Shown here: positions 54,293-63,117 of the stretch, one piece after another
Numbering within the stretch: the first letter of the stretch is position 1
Layout of the letters: each line of letters begins with the position of its first letter
Assembly (NCBI GenBank): GCA_017413085.1
Contig: JAFPVC010000037.1
Coordinates: 35,203-99,202, forward strand
Direction of reading: 5' to 3'
DNA: 64,000 nt
From: Prevotella sp.
GTDB lineage: Bacteria; Bacteroidota; Bacteroidia; Bacteroidales; Bacteroidaceae
Position numbers and translations under genes: made by a program
The notes under the pieces: model-generated
Told to the model about the DNA's origin: nothing
Database searches by the model: none
Seen by the model: only the letters and a program-made list of their open reading frames with translations

Positions 54293-55936
54293 TCACTGAT
54301 GCTCGAGCTGCAGTGTCTTCGTAGGCTGGTCGCAAACCTCTGCCGGACCGAAATACTGTATCGGGCCAGGGTATACGTAGCAGGTGTTGCGAGCCCACTC
54401 TGTACGGTGCGCCACGAAATACTTATATGGCTTACCGTCAAGCTCAACGAGTGCTTTCTTGATTACAGGCTTCATCTCGCCGCTGCGCTTTTCCATGTTC
54501 ATCATCATGGTGATAGGTATACCGCCTGCTATCCACTCATCCACTGGCTTTGAAGTATTCTTCACTGAAGACATATAGCCAGTCTTACCGGCAGCAATAA
54601 GCATAGAGGCATTGAAACCAAGTGAGTAGCAATAGTCTGCATCAAAGTTTGACGGTGCTGCACAACGTCCTTCGTAGCCGAAGAAATGATGCTGCGTAGC
54701 AAACTTGCCATGATACAGTCCGTCTCTCTTCCACTGCTCCAGTTTCTTGCCAACCATCTCAGCCAAGAGTTGCTCGGTGTCGATAAGTGAAACCTGCACG
54801 TTACCGTGTGGGTCACGATCAAGAGCGAGCTGACGGCTTACAGTCTCAGGAAGTGAACGGAATATTGCGGCATTCTCCGCTGACAGGTGCTGCAATACGT
54901 AGTCTATCTTCTTATCATCAGCAATAAGTTCAAAGTCCTTCTGGTTAGCTGCAAGCATATCGTTGAGCTCGGCGATGAGAGCCTTTATGGCTGGAATGAA
55001 CTCAATCAAACCTTCCGGAACAAGCACTACGCCATAATTCATTCCACGTGTAGCACGGTCAGCAACGGCATCTGCAATATACGTAACTACATCATCAAGA
55101 GTCTGGTTCTTAGCCTCTACCTCTTCACCTATCAGTGTGATGTTAGGATGTGTCTGCAGAGCACACTCAAGAGTAACATGTGAAGCCGAGCGTCCCATCA
55201 GCTTGATAAAGTGCCAGTACTTCTTAGCCGAGTTACAGTCACGCATTATATTGCCGATAACTTCAGAATACACCTTCGTCGCAGTGTCGAAACCGAATGA
55301 AGTCTCAATTTCTGAGTTCTTCAGGTCACCGTCAATAGTCTTCGGACATCCGATAACCTGCACGCCTGCGCCAATAGCCTTGTAGTATTCAGCAAGCACG
55401 CACGCATTGGTGTTAGAGTCGTCACCACCGATGATAACGAGAGCCTTGATGTTGAGAGCCTTCAGTATTTCCAGACCCTTATCAAACTGATCCTTCTTCT
55501 CCAGCTTTGTACGACCAGAACCAATAATGTCAAATCCACCGGTATTGCGGTATTCATCTACAATCTCAGCTGTCAGTTCCATATAATTATGGTCTACCAA
55601 GCCTCCAGGTCCAAGGATAAAACCGAAAAGACGGTTCTCTGGATTCAGTCTCTTCACGCCGTCAAAGAGTCCAGATATAACGTTGTGTCCACCAGGAGCC
55701 TGACCGCCTGAGAGTATCACACCTACATTAATGGCAGTAGCAGTCATTTCACCCTTCGTAGGCTCAAACTTCAGATACGGCATACCGTATGTATTCGGGA
55801 AGAGTTTCTGCACTTCCTCCTGATCTGCAACTGACTGGGTAGGCTCACCCTCAACAGCCTTCAATGCACCGCGCAGAGCCTTTGGCAACTTGGGCTGATA
55901 GGCAGCACGTGCAATCTGTAATGCGCTTTTTTCCAT
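54293..55936 (-). CDS. pfp: Diphosphate-fructose-6-phosphate 1-phosphotransferase
   Basis: PPi-dependent phosphofructokinase that replaces or complements the ATP enzyme in glycolysis and runs reversibly. GGDDSNTNACVLAEYY carries the aspartate that prevents ATP use. PKTIDGDLKN holds the catalytic aspartates, and MGRSASHVTLECAL contacts fructose 6-phosphate. At 547 residues it is the long beta-like form common in Bacteroidetes. It leads a leftward unit with the lysozyme gene. Confidence 0.95.
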   Translation of the reverse strand: MEKSALQIARAAYQPKLPKALRGALKAVEGEPTQSVADQEEVQKLFPNTYGMPYLKFEPTKGEMTATAINVGVILSGGQAPGGHNVISGLFDGVKRLNPENRLFGFILGPGGLVDHNYMELTAEIVDEYRNTGGFDIIGSGRTKLEKKDQFDKGLEILKALNIKALVIIGGDDSNTNACVLAEYYKAIGAGVQVIGCPKTIDGDLKNSEIETSFGFDTATKVYSEVIGNIMRDCNSAKKYWHFIKLMGRSASHVTLECALQTHPNITLIGEEVEAKNQTLDDVVTYIADAVADRATRGMNYGVVLVPEGLIEFIPAIKALIAELNDMLAANQKDFELIADDKKIDYVLQHLSAENAAIFRSLPETVSRQLALDRDPHGNVQVSLIDTEQLLAEMVGKKLEQWKRDGLYHGKFATQHHFFGYEGRCAAPSNFDADYCYSLGFNASMLIAAGKTGYMSSVKNTSKPVDEWIAGGIPITMMMNMEKRSGEMKPVIKKALVELDGKPYKYFVAHRTEWARNTCYVYPGPIQYFGPAEVCDQPTKTLQLEHQ

Positions 55937-56012
55937 GATTTTCTTTTTCTGTTTATTTTATTTTAGCATATTAATAATTTCCGGTATTAATAGAACAAGT
56001 TAATTCGGTGCA

Positions 56013-56041
56013 CAAAGTTACAAAAAAAAAATCACAACAAA
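56013..56041 (-). promoter_or_regulatory. Promoter of pfp
   Basis: TAACTTTG on the minus strand at 56013-56020. The nearest TTTG (56038-56041) is 17 bp away, shorter than the usual 19-21 bp. The leader would be about 70 nt. Confidence 0.5.
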
Positions 56042-56209
56042 GAACAAAACTAAAAAATAATGTCAGTAAAATGTTGTATTAAAATGGCGTTTCCTTGCGA
56101 TAGAAATCAAGAAACTGCATTTTGACCTCAAATACGCCAAAATTTCGCGTTTTAGATAACATACTTATATATAACAGTTTACCCACAAAGCGACTAACCG
56201 CCACAAACT

Positions 56210-56319
56210 AATCAGGCCCTGATTACAGTGTAATTAGCACCCGATTACACTGTAATCAGGGCCTGATTGGTTTGCAATCTGCACTTGATAATCTTGTAAT
56301 CAGTATGCAATTAGTCTAA
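56210..56319. repeat. Array of five 22-bp dyad repeats (copy B)
   Basis: Units begin with AAT at 56210, 56232, 56254, 56276 and 56298, exactly 22 bp apart, with GATTA/GATT/GATAA at 56221, 56243, 56265 and 56287. The best unit is AATCAGG, CCCT, GATTACA, GTGT. The pattern is the same as at 29989-30098, with units four and five degenerate. The sequence around AATCAGGGCCTGATT (56254-56268) is a perfect palindrome. Confidence 0.85.
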
Positions 56320-56453
56320 CAAAGATATTTTTTCTCTGAAAAATGGGGAAAAAAGACATAAAAAACCGCTCGTTTAACAGTTATTAACACGTAGTTTGAT
56401 TTTTTTTTCGTGCGTCATTTGTTCACAAATTTCATTGTGTAAAGACACAAGAA

Positions 56454-56485
56454 TTTGGTTGTTTCAAGAATATTTCGTAACTTTG
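56454..56485 (+). promoter_or_regulatory. Promoter of mtgA-uvrD
   Basis: TTTG (56454-56457) and TAACTTTG (56478-56485) with a 20-bp spacer, 26 bp before mtgA. Confidence 0.75.
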
Positions 56486-56510
56486 CACTCTTCTAAAGAA
56501 CGAACTTGAA

Positions 56511-57215
56511 ATGACATTTTTAAAATACATACTGAAAACACTAAAGTGGCTTTTTATCATACTCATTGCATCATCGCTACTGTCGGTGGTGTTATTCAAG
56601 GTCATGCCGGTATGGTTTACTCCACTAATGTTCATAAGATGCTATGAACAAGCAGAAGCAGGCAAGAAACTAACCATGCACCACCGCTGGGTTCCACTGT
56701 CAGACATGCCGGAAAACATGCCTAAGGCTGTGATGGCAAGCGAAGACTCAAAATTTCTCAAGCACCACGGCTTTGACTTCGATGCAATACAGAAGGCAGC
56801 AGAGCACAACCGTCACTCAGAGCAAAAACGCGGTGCAAGCACCATTAGCCAGCAAACAGCAAAAAACGTTTTCCTGTGGCCTGGACGTTCATGGATGCGC
56901 AAGGGACTGGAAATGTATTTTACGACACTGATAGAATTCGTATGGGGAAAGGAACGTATCATGGAGGTATACCTTAACTCCATAGAGATGGGCGACGGGA
57001 TATATGGCATTGCAGCCGTAGCCCAATATCACTTCAACAAAACACCAAAGGAACTAACGCAACGCGAATGTGCGCTAATAGCGGCAACACTGCCTAACCC
57101 ACGCAGATTCTCAAGCAAGGAGCCGTCCGACTATATGAGGAAACGCCAAAGAAGAATTACACGCGACATAAAGTTTGTGGATTGGGGCAAAAAAACGAAA
57201 GACGAAACAAAATGA
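56511..57215 (+). CDS. mtgA: Monofunctional peptidoglycan glycosyltransferase
   Basis: Polymerises lipid II glycan chains (GT51) at the inner membrane. One membrane helix is at about residues 14-33 (LFIILIASSLLSVVLFKVMP). The catalytic glutamate is in VMASEDSKFLKHHGFDF, followed by GASTISQQTAKNVFLWPGR and VYLNSIEMGDGIYGI. At 234 residues with no transpeptidase domain, it is MtgA-type. Its stop overlaps the helicase start (ATGA). It complements the bifunctional enzyme at 5.1 kb. Confidence 0.94.
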   Translation: MTFLKYILKTLKWLFIILIASSLLSVVLFKVMPVWFTPLMFIRCYEQAEAGKKLTMHHRWVPLSDMPENMPKAVMASEDSKFLKHHGFDFDAIQKAAEHNRHSEQKRGASTISQQTAKNVFLWPGRSWMRKGLEMYFTTLIEFVWGKERIMEVYLNSIEMGDGIYGIAAVAQYHFNKTPKELTQRECALIAATLPNPRRFSSKEPSDYMRKRQRRITRDIKFVDWGKKTKDETK

Positions 57216-59536
57216 TGAACACCACAGAACCCGATTTCCTGAAAGACCTGAATGAAGCCCAGCGCAATGCCGTCATATACAAAGACGGGCCGCAACTAGT
57301 AATAGCCGGAGCAGGCTCTGGAAAAACCCGAGTGCTGACATATAAGATTGCCTATCTGCTCACGCAGGGCTACAAGCCATGGGAAATAATGGCACTGACT
57401 TTCACAAACAAGGCAGCAAAAGAAATGAAAGCACGCATCGCTACACTTGTTGGCGAGGACGTGGCACGATACCTGCGTATGGGCACCTTCCACTCCGTGT
57501 TTGCATGGCTGCTGAGAAATGAGGCCAGCCTCGTTGGCTACAACTCTAATTTCACCATATACGACGATGCAGACTCACGCTCTCTGTGCAAGACAATAAT
57601 CAAGGAGATGGGATTAGACGACAAGATATACAAGCCTTCCACCATTAGGAATTATATATCCGACGCAAAAAACAATCTTATCACCCCCGACCTTTATGCT
57701 GAAAACACAACACTGAGAGAGCGAGACCAACGCGAAAAAATCCCGCAGACCTATGCCATCTATAATGCGTATATGACCCGATGCCGCAACTGTAATGCGA
57801 TGGACTTTGACGACTTGCTGCTCTACACATACTTTCTGTTCTATAATCACCCTGATGTATGCAAAACCTATGCAGAAAGATTTCTCTATTTTCTGATAGA
57901 CGAGTATCAGGACACAAACAAGGTGCAGCAACAAATAATACAACTGCTCGCATCCCACCACTATCATATATGCGCCGTAGGTGATGATGCCCAGAGCATT
58001 TACGCATTCCGCGGTGCAAACATTGACAACATTCTCGACTTTCAAAACCAATATCCTAATACAAAACTGTACAAGCTTGAGCAAAACTATCGTTCAACGA
58101 AATGTATTGTTGAGGCAGCTAACAGTCTGATAGAAAAGAACCAACGACAGATAAGGAAGGCAGTCTACAGTATGGGAGACGAAGGCGACAGGATAGACCT
58201 GACGCAATTAAGCAGCGACAAGGAAGAAGCACTGTTCGTAGCACGTGACATAAAACAGAAGATGCGCGCAGAAGGACTTGACTACTCCGACTTTGCCGTG
58301 CTTTATCGCACAAACTATCAGAGCCGTGCCTTCGAGGAACAATTCATGAAGTCAGCCATGCCATATCGCATTTATGGTGGAATGAGTTTCTATCAACGCA
58401 AGGAAATAAAGGATATTATAGCCTATTTCAGACTGATAGTCAACCATTATGATGAGGAAGCACTCAAACGTGTGATTAACTACCCGGCACGCGGAATCGG
58501 CAACACCACAATAGACAAAATAGCAATAGCGGCAGCCGACAACCCAGACAACTGGGGCATGTGGGATATTATATGCTATCCCGTGGAAGCAGGGCTAAAC
58601 GTAAACAAGGCCACAATGACGAAACTGACAAACTTCCGTGCAATGATTGAAGGCTTTGCCGACCAGCTGGACACAGCAGACGCATACGAACTGGGCAGAA
58701 ACGTAATCAAGACATCTGGCATATCAAACGACATATACTCAAGCAACGATGCAGAATACATATCCAAGCAAGAGCATGTAGACGAATTTCTTAATTCGAT
58801 GCATGAGTTCGTAGAAAACCAACGCGAACAGGAAGAGCCTGCCACATTGACCGACTTCCTGCATGACGTGTCGCTTCTCAGCGACCGCGAAGACGAAACC
58901 GACAATGCCCCCAAAATAAACCTTATGACAGTACACAGCGCCAAGGGACTGGAGTTTCCATGTGTTTACATCGTAGGATTGGAGGAAAACATTTTCCCTT
59001 CACAACAATCCACTTCAAGCATGAGGGCATTAGAGGAAGAACGCAGATTACTTTATGTGGCTATCACAAGAGCCGAACGTTATTGTCATCTTACACATGC
59101 AAAGATGCGTTTCAGATATGGCAAACAAGAATGGGCTTCACAGAGCAGATTCATAAGAGACATCAACGCAAAATTGATTAACACGAACTATGCTGAATCT
59201 TCTTTTGAAGAACGCACTGCACAAGCTCGGTTTGCACAAAGGCCACACAACACTTACGGGCAGCAGAAAGACTTCAGCGCATTGCGAAGGATTACCAATT
59301 ACGGAAGTACCCCCATCGCAAAACAAAATGGCACGCCAGGGAAAAATTCAATGGACACTAATGCCGAATACAACTTGTCTGTAGGCGACACCGTAAGACA
59401 TGACCGATTCGGACAGGGAACGGTAATAGAACTGGAGGGGAAAGGCAGCAGTTCTAAGGCCACGATTGATTTCAAGGAAGTCGGAAAGAAAACTCTACTC
59501 CTCAGTTTTGCACGCCTAAAGGTCGTAAATAGGTAG
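57212..59536 (+). CDS. UvrD/PcrA-type ATP-dependent DNA helicase
   Basis: 774 residues from the ATG at 57212, which overlaps the mtgA stop and precedes the conserved FLKDLNEAQRNAV motif. A start 30 bp upstream is less likely. Superfamily 1A motifs are present: GAGSGKT (33-39), TFTNKAAKEMKARI, FLIDEYQDTNKVQQ, LEQNYRST, and TVHSAKGLEFPCVYIVGLEE. The C-terminal 60 residues hold the VGDTVRHDRFGQGTVIE segment typical of PcrA/UvrD tails. Roles are in nucleotide excision and mismatch repair or replication-conflict resolution. I cannot separate UvrD from PcrA by eye. Confidence 0.94.
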   Translation: MMNTTEPDFLKDLNEAQRNAVIYKDGPQLVIAGAGSGKTRVLTYKIAYLLTQGYKPWEIMALTFTNKAAKEMKARIATLVGEDVARYLRMGTFHSVFAWLLRNEASLVGYNSNFTIYDDADSRSLCKTIIKEMGLDDKIYKPSTIRNYISDAKNNLITPDLYAENTTLRERDQREKIPQTYAIYNAYMTRCRNCNAMDFDDLLLYTYFLFYNHPDVCKTYAERFLYFLIDEYQDTNKVQQQIIQLLASHHYHICAVGDDAQSIYAFRGANIDNILDFQNQYPNTKLYKLEQNYRSTKCIVEAANSLIEKNQRQIRKAVYSMGDEGDRIDLTQLSSDKEEALFVARDIKQKMRAEGLDYSDFAVLYRTNYQSRAFEEQFMKSAMPYRIYGGMSFYQRKEIKDIIAYFRLIVNHYDEEALKRVINYPARGIGNTTIDKIAIAAADNPDNWGMWDIICYPVEAGLNVNKATMTKLTNFRAMIEGFADQLDTADAYELGRNVIKTSGISNDIYSSNDAEYISKQEHVDEFLNSMHEFVENQREQEEPATLTDFLHDVSLLSDREDETDNAPKINLMTVHSAKGLEFPCVYIVGLEENIFPSQQSTSSMRALEEERRLLYVAITRAERYCHLTHAKMRFRYGKQEWASQSRFIRDINAKLINTNYAESSFEERTAQARFAQRPHNTYGQQKDFSALRRITNYGSTPIAKQNGTPGKNSMDTNAEYNLSVGDTVRHDRFGQGTVIELEGKGSSSKATIDFKEVGKKTLLLSFARLKVVNR

Positions 59537-59576
59537 TAGATTAAAAAACAACGTTCCAAAATACCTACATCTGAGT

Positions 59577-59608
59577 ATTGCGCACAAAATAAAAAATGTA
59601 TAACTTTG
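59577..59608 (+). promoter_or_regulatory. Promoter of the hemerythrin-LuxR gene
   Basis: ATTG (59577-59580) and TAACTTTG (59601-59608) with a 20-bp spacer; one mismatch in the -33 box. It is 36 bp before the start codon. Confidence 0.65.
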
Positions 59609-59643
59609 CATCAAAGTAACATTATTTTTATTACAAGCAGAGC

Positions 59644-60597
59644 ATGAAGAGACTGAAAATGTATGAGCGTAACGACAAGATGCTCGCACTTATTAGAGAC
59701 AACTACAACGTGCTGCAAAGCCTTGGAGCCTTTGGCATCAGCCTCGGTTTCGGCGACAAGACCGTAGCAGAAGTATGCGAAGAACAAAATGTTGACACGT
59801 TCACTTTCCTCGCAGTTGTCAATCTCACGATAAATGAATACTACTCGCAAGACTCCATTGCAAAATATGACATCCCTACCCTGCTAAAATACCTGAGGGC
59901 ATCCCACAACTACTACATTGATTTCCAACTACCTTTCCTACGTCGTGAACTGTCAGAAGCCCTTGACGAAGGCAACAATCTCGGAAAGTTGATTCTAAAA
60001 ATCTTCGATGAATACGCACGCTTCATTACTCATCACATGAAATTCGAGGAGCAGACATTGTTCCCATACGTAGAAGGATTACTCAAAGGGGAGAAGAATG
60101 AGAAATACGACATCGAGACCTTCTCTAAACATCATGGACAGACTAACGAGAAACTCAAAGAGCTGAAAAGCATCATAATTAAGTATCTGCCGTCTGATCC
60201 GATGCGCAACAATATGCTGACCGCCACACTCTATGACATATACAATCTGGAGGAGTGGCTTCGTCTACATGCTAATGTGGAAGAAAAAATATTTGAGCCT
60301 GCAATAAAAATGCTGGAGAAAAACCAAAACAACGAAAGCGTTTCAATCAAGATATCCAACATGCTCAGTTCCTCCGACAGTTCCGATGCTTTGTCTGACA
60401 GAGAAAAAGATGTCGTTGTAGGAGTTGTACAGGGACTTACGAATAAGGAAATAGCCGAAAAACTCTTCATTGCTCCTAACACCGTTATCACACATCGCCG
60501 CAACATTGCAAGGAAACTACAGATACACACGACTGCAGGACTTACGATTTATGCAATTGTGAATAAACTGGTAGACTTGTCAAATGTTGATTTGTAA
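59644..60597 (+). CDS. Hemerythrin-domain LuxR-family regulator
   Basis: 317 residues. Residues 15-65 resemble the small N-terminal domain of iron-sulfur repair (ScdA/RIC) proteins (LGFGDKTVAEVCEEQNVDTFTF), but without its usual cysteine pattern: the only cysteine is in VAEVCEEQN. Residues 80-225 form a hemerythrin-like four-helix bundle with iron-ligand candidates His88, His130/131 with Glu135, His163/164, and His209 with Glu213. Residues 250-315 are a LuxR-type helix-turn-helix (LSDREKDVVVGVVQGLTNKE and NTVITHRRNIARKL). This suggests a one-component sensor of oxygen, nitric oxide or iron state that binds DNA directly. It has its own promoter, a terminator follows, and no target is adjacent. 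Confidence 0.85.
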   Translation: MKRLKMYERNDKMLALIRDNYNVLQSLGAFGISLGFGDKTVAEVCEEQNVDTFTFLAVVNLTINEYYSQDSIAKYDIPTLLKYLRASHNYYIDFQLPFLRRELSEALDEGNNLGKLILKIFDEYARFITHHMKFEEQTLFPYVEGLLKGEKNEKYDIETFSKHHGQTNEKLKELKSIIIKYLPSDPMRNNMLTATLYDIYNLEEWLRLHANVEEKIFEPAIKMLEKNQNNESVSIKISNMLSSSDSSDALSDREKDVVVGVVQGLTNKEIAEKLFIAPNTVITHRRNIARKLQIHTTAGLTIYAIVNKLVDLSNVDL

Positions 60598-60655
60598 TCG
60601 TTCTGCCAACCGCACACCGCCACCACAGCATTGCAATGCAACATATATTATAACG

Positions 60656-60691
60656 AAAAAGGATGAATTTCGCTTGAAATTCATCCTTTTT
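60656..60691. terminator. Terminator between the LuxR gene and tRNA-Cys
   Basis: A perfect 15-bp stem (60656-60670 with 60677-60691), loop CGCTTG, A run on the left and T run on the right, so it can serve both converging transcripts. Confidence 0.85.
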
Positions 60692-60697
60692 TTGTAG

Positions 60698-60769
60698 AGG
60701 TGCGTGGCGGAGTCGAACCGCCTTGGCTGGTTTTGCAGACCAGAGACTAAACCGTTCATCCAACGCACC
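60698..60769 (-). tRNA. tRNA-Cys (anticodon GCA)
   Basis: A 72-nt cloverleaf on the minus strand. Acceptor GGTGCGT pairs with ACGCACC. The anticodon stem-loop is CTGGT-CTGCAAA-ACCAG with anticodon GCA, and the T loop is TTCGACT. The discriminator base is U, a known identity element of tRNA-Cys. No CCA is encoded. Confidence 0.95.
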
Positions 60770-60809
60770 AAAAAAGCACTGCGAGAGGTCTATTTCTCAA
60801 TTGCGAGTG

Positions 60810-60841
60810 CAAAGGTACAAAGAATATTTGAAACTCACAAA
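60810..60841 (-). promoter_or_regulatory. Promoter of tRNA-Cys
   Basis: On the minus strand TTTG (60838-60841) and TACCTTTG (60810-60817) with a 20-bp spacer, about 40 bp from the tRNA. Confidence 0.75.
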
Positions 60842-60892
60842 TTTTTTTACACTTTTTTTCATAATTTTCTTTCATATTCCGATTTTTCTTTG

Positions 60893-60900
60893 TACCTTTG
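60893..60900 (+). promoter_or_regulatory. -7 element of tRNA-Leu
   Basis: TACCTTTG 16 bp before the tRNA-Leu 5' end. The upstream region is T-rich and holds no clear TTTG at the standard spacing. Confidence 0.55.
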
Positions 60901-60916
60901 CACCAGATTTAGAAAA

Positions 60917-60998
60917 GCGCCTGTGGCGAAATTGGTAGACGCGCCAGACTTAGGATCTGGTGTCTTGCGATGTGCAGGTTCGAGTCCTGTCAGGCGCA
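60917..60998 (+). tRNA. tRNA-Leu (anticodon TAG)
   Basis: An 82-nt class II tRNA with a long variable arm. Acceptor GCGCCTG pairs with CAGGCGC. The anticodon loop is CTTAGGA on CCAGA/TCTGG, giving TAG. The T loop is TTCGAGT and the discriminator is A, as expected for leucine. No CCA is encoded. Confidence 0.95.
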
Positions 60999-61009
60999 CA
61001 ACCACAAAC

Positions 61010-61062
61010 AGCATAATTGAAATCCCTCCGAGCAACTTGCTTGGAGGGATTTCAATTATGCT
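61010..61062. terminator. Long bidirectional hairpin between tRNA-Leu and tRNA-Arg
   Basis: A perfect 20-bp stem (61010-61029 with 61043-61062), extended by a small inner AGCAA/TTGCT stem. It separates two convergent tRNA genes. T-rich flanks are weak, so termination may rely on the stem. Confidence 0.75.
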
Positions 61063-61065
61063 TAG

Positions 61066-61139
61066 TGACCCCGCTGGGATTCAAACCCAGGACCTTCAGA
61101 ACCGGAATCTGACGCTCTATTCAGCTAAGCTACGGAGCC
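61066..61139 (-). tRNA. tRNA-Arg (anticodon CCG)
   Basis: A 74-nt cloverleaf on the minus strand. Acceptor GGCTCCG pairs with CGGGGTC using G-T wobbles. The anticodon loop is TTCCGGT on a TCAGA/TCTGA stem, giving CCG for the CGG codon. The T arm is CTGGG-TTTGAAT-CCCAG and the discriminator is A. Confidence 0.93.
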
Positions 61140-61205
61140 ATAAAATAATGTATTGCGTTTCGTGACAGAACAGAAAAAAGTCTTATTTCTACCACTAAAC
61201 AAATG

Positions 61206-61213
61206 CAAAGTTA
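61206..61213 (-). promoter_or_regulatory. -7 element of tRNA-Arg
   Basis: TAACTTTG on the minus strand, about 67 bp from the tRNA. The nearest TTTG is 23 bp upstream, slightly too far. Confidence 0.5.
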
Positions 61214-61297
61214 CGAAAAAGATTTTAATTTCGCAACAAAAGTTATAAAAAATGTATATAACACAGATGAAATATCTATTTTCTCATTTTTTTTTTG

Positions 61298-61305
61298 TAA
61301 CTTTG
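61298..61305 (+). promoter_or_regulatory. -7 element of the parAB operon
   Basis: TAACTTTG preceded by a T-run, 62 bp before parA. No good -33 TTTG is seen. Confidence 0.55.
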
Positions 61306-61366
61306 CAACAATATTGAGGATTTTACTAGGATACAAAGAGAGGATTAAAAACGCTTTCATCACAAA

Positions 61367-62143
61367 ATGGAAAAGAAACTCGGAAAAATAATATCATTGT
61401 CCAACCAAAAAGGTGGCGTTGGAAAAACAACCACGACAATTAATCTGGCAGCATCACTGGCCACACTGGAAAAATCCGTACTCGTGATTGATGCGGATCC
61501 ACAGGCCAATGCGTCAAGTGGCTTGGGCGTCGACCTGCAGGAAGTTGATTGTTCAATATATGAATGCATCATTGACCATGCCGACGTGCGTGATGCCATA
61601 TACACCACCGACATCAACGGGCTGGACATAATACCAAGCCACATCAACCTCGTAGGTGCAGAAATTGAAATGCTGACCGTGCCAAACAGGGAAAAGGTTT
61701 TGAAAAACCTGCTTGAGCCAATCAGATATGACTATGACTACATCTTGATAGACTGCTCGCCATCACTGGGACTGATTACAGTCAATGCCCTCACCGCTGC
61801 AGATTCTGTCATAATACCTGTGCAATGCGAATACTTTGCCCTTGAAGGCATAGGAAAACTTCTTAACACAATCAAGATTATCAAGAGCAAACTTAATCCA
61901 CAGTTAGAAATAGAGGGATTCCTGCTGACAATGTATGACAACCGACTGAAACTGGCAAATCAGATTTACGATGAGGTAAAACGCCATTTCCAAGAACTTG
62001 TATTCAAGACAGTGATACAGCGTAACGTAAAATTGTCAGAAAGTCCAAGCCACGGTTTGCCAGTAATATTGTACGATGCCGATGCTGCCGGTACGAAGAA
62101 CCATTTGGCTTTGGCAAAGGAAATTGTAAGCAGAGAGAAGTAA
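61367..62143 (+). CDS. parA: Chromosome-partitioning ATPase ParA (Soj)
   Basis: A deviant Walker A ATPase that moves the ParB-parS complex during chromosome segregation. SNQKGGVGKTTTTINLA has the KGGVGKT loop at residues 15-21. VIDADPQANASSGLG follows, and DYILIDCSPSLGLITVNAL is the Walker B region. At 258 residues with no N-terminal helix-turn-helix, it is the chromosomal Soj type. parB starts 42 bp downstream. Confidence 0.95.
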   Translation: MEKKLGKIISLSNQKGGVGKTTTTINLAASLATLEKSVLVIDADPQANASSGLGVDLQEVDCSIYECIIDHADVRDAIYTTDINGLDIIPSHINLVGAEIEMLTVPNREKVLKNLLEPIRYDYDYILIDCSPSLGLITVNALTAADSVIIPVQCEYFALEGIGKLLNTIKIIKSKLNPQLEIEGFLLTMYDNRLKLANQIYDEVKRHFQELVFKTVIQRNVKLSESPSHGLPVILYDADAAGTKNHLALAKEIVSREK

Positions 62144-62184
62144 TCCTAAAGAACACAGCAAAAATAATTTTTACTTAAACAACA

Positions 62185-63072
62185 ATGGCCGTTAAGAAAA
62201 AATTCAATGCTCTCGGAAGAGGATTGGATGCACTGATATCTACAGAAGAAGTGCGTCCTCAGGGTTCTTCCACCATCAATGAAATAGCTATTGACATGAT
62301 TGAGGCAAACCCCAATCAGCCACGACGTGAATTTGATGAAGAGGCATTGCAAGAGTTGGCAGCAAGCATACGCGAACTCGGTATTATACAACCCATCACG
62401 CTGCGACAAATTGAAGACCACCGTTTTCAGATTATTGCCGGCGAACGCCGATGGAGAGCATCACAGATTGCCGGTCTGAAAGCCATTCCCGCCTACATAC
62501 GCACTATCAGCGACGAGACAGTAATGGAACTGGCTCTCGTAGAGAACATACAGCGCCAAGACCTCAATGCAATAGAAATAGCCTTGGCTTACCAGCATCT
62601 TCTTGACACAGAAGGCATGACGCAAGAGAAAATGTCGGAACGTGTCGGCAAAAGCCGTGCTGCGATAGCCAATTACTTGAGATTATTACGTCTCCCTGCA
62701 CAGATTCAACTGTCATTACAGAAAAAAGAAATTGACATGGGACACGCAAGAGCATTGCTGTCACTTGAGTCACCTTCACTGCAAGTTAAGCTGTACAAGG
62801 AAATCATGGCTAACGGTTATTCCGTACGCAAGGTGGAAGAATTAGTAAAAAGTCTGAACAACGGTGATGACATAAAGATCGCAAACAAGAAGATAAAGGG
62901 TAAATCCACCCTGCCACAGGAATATGAGGATGTCAAAAACAGAATCAGTTCTTTGATTGGCACCAATATACAGATGGCTTGCACAAATGGCGGTAAAGGA
63001 AAAATAACCATTCCTTTCGCCTCTGCCGAAGATTTGGAAAGGCTCAAGTCGATATTTGAGAGATTACAGTAA
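62185..63072 (+). CDS. parB: Chromosome-partitioning protein ParB (Spo0J)
   Basis: Binds parS and spreads as a CTP-dependent clamp. An N-terminal ParA-contacting region (KKFNALGRGLDALIS) is followed by the ParB/Srx CTPase domain (EANPNQPRREFDEEALQELA to IAGERRWRASQIAGLKAIPA), the helix-turn-helix (EKMSERVGKSRAAIANYLRL), and a C-terminal dimerisation domain from about residue 245. At 295 residues it is normal. I did not find a full parS (TGTTTCACGTGAAACA) in the window by reading. Confidence 0.95.
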   Translation: MAVKKKFNALGRGLDALISTEEVRPQGSSTINEIAIDMIEANPNQPRREFDEEALQELAASIRELGIIQPITLRQIEDHRFQIIAGERRWRASQIAGLKAIPAYIRTISDETVMELALVENIQRQDLNAIEIALAYQHLLDTEGMTQEKMSERVGKSRAAIANYLRLLRLPAQIQLSLQKKEIDMGHARALLSLESPSLQVKLYKEIMANGYSVRKVEELVKSLNNGDDIKIANKKIKGKSTLPQEYEDVKNRISSLIGTNIQMACTNGGKGKITIPFASAEDLERLKSIFERLQ

Positions 63073-63117
63073 TCGCATTTACACCTTATTATATAATACA
63101 AGGCTAAGGGTCTACTT

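Larger units (their letters stand above)
55937..56510. other. Divergent intergenic region with a 22-bp repeat array
   Basis: 574 bp between divergent pfp and mtgA. It contains the pfp promoter near 56013, an AT-rich stretch without features (56045-56205), the second 22-bp array (56210-56319), another AT-rich stretch, and the mtgA promoter (56454-56485). No coding frame is supported. Confidence 0.65.

Noticed and set aside
61203-61391. 62-residue frame before parA
   Set aside because: It crosses the tRNA-Arg and parA promoter elements and the parA start, with no protein-like pattern.
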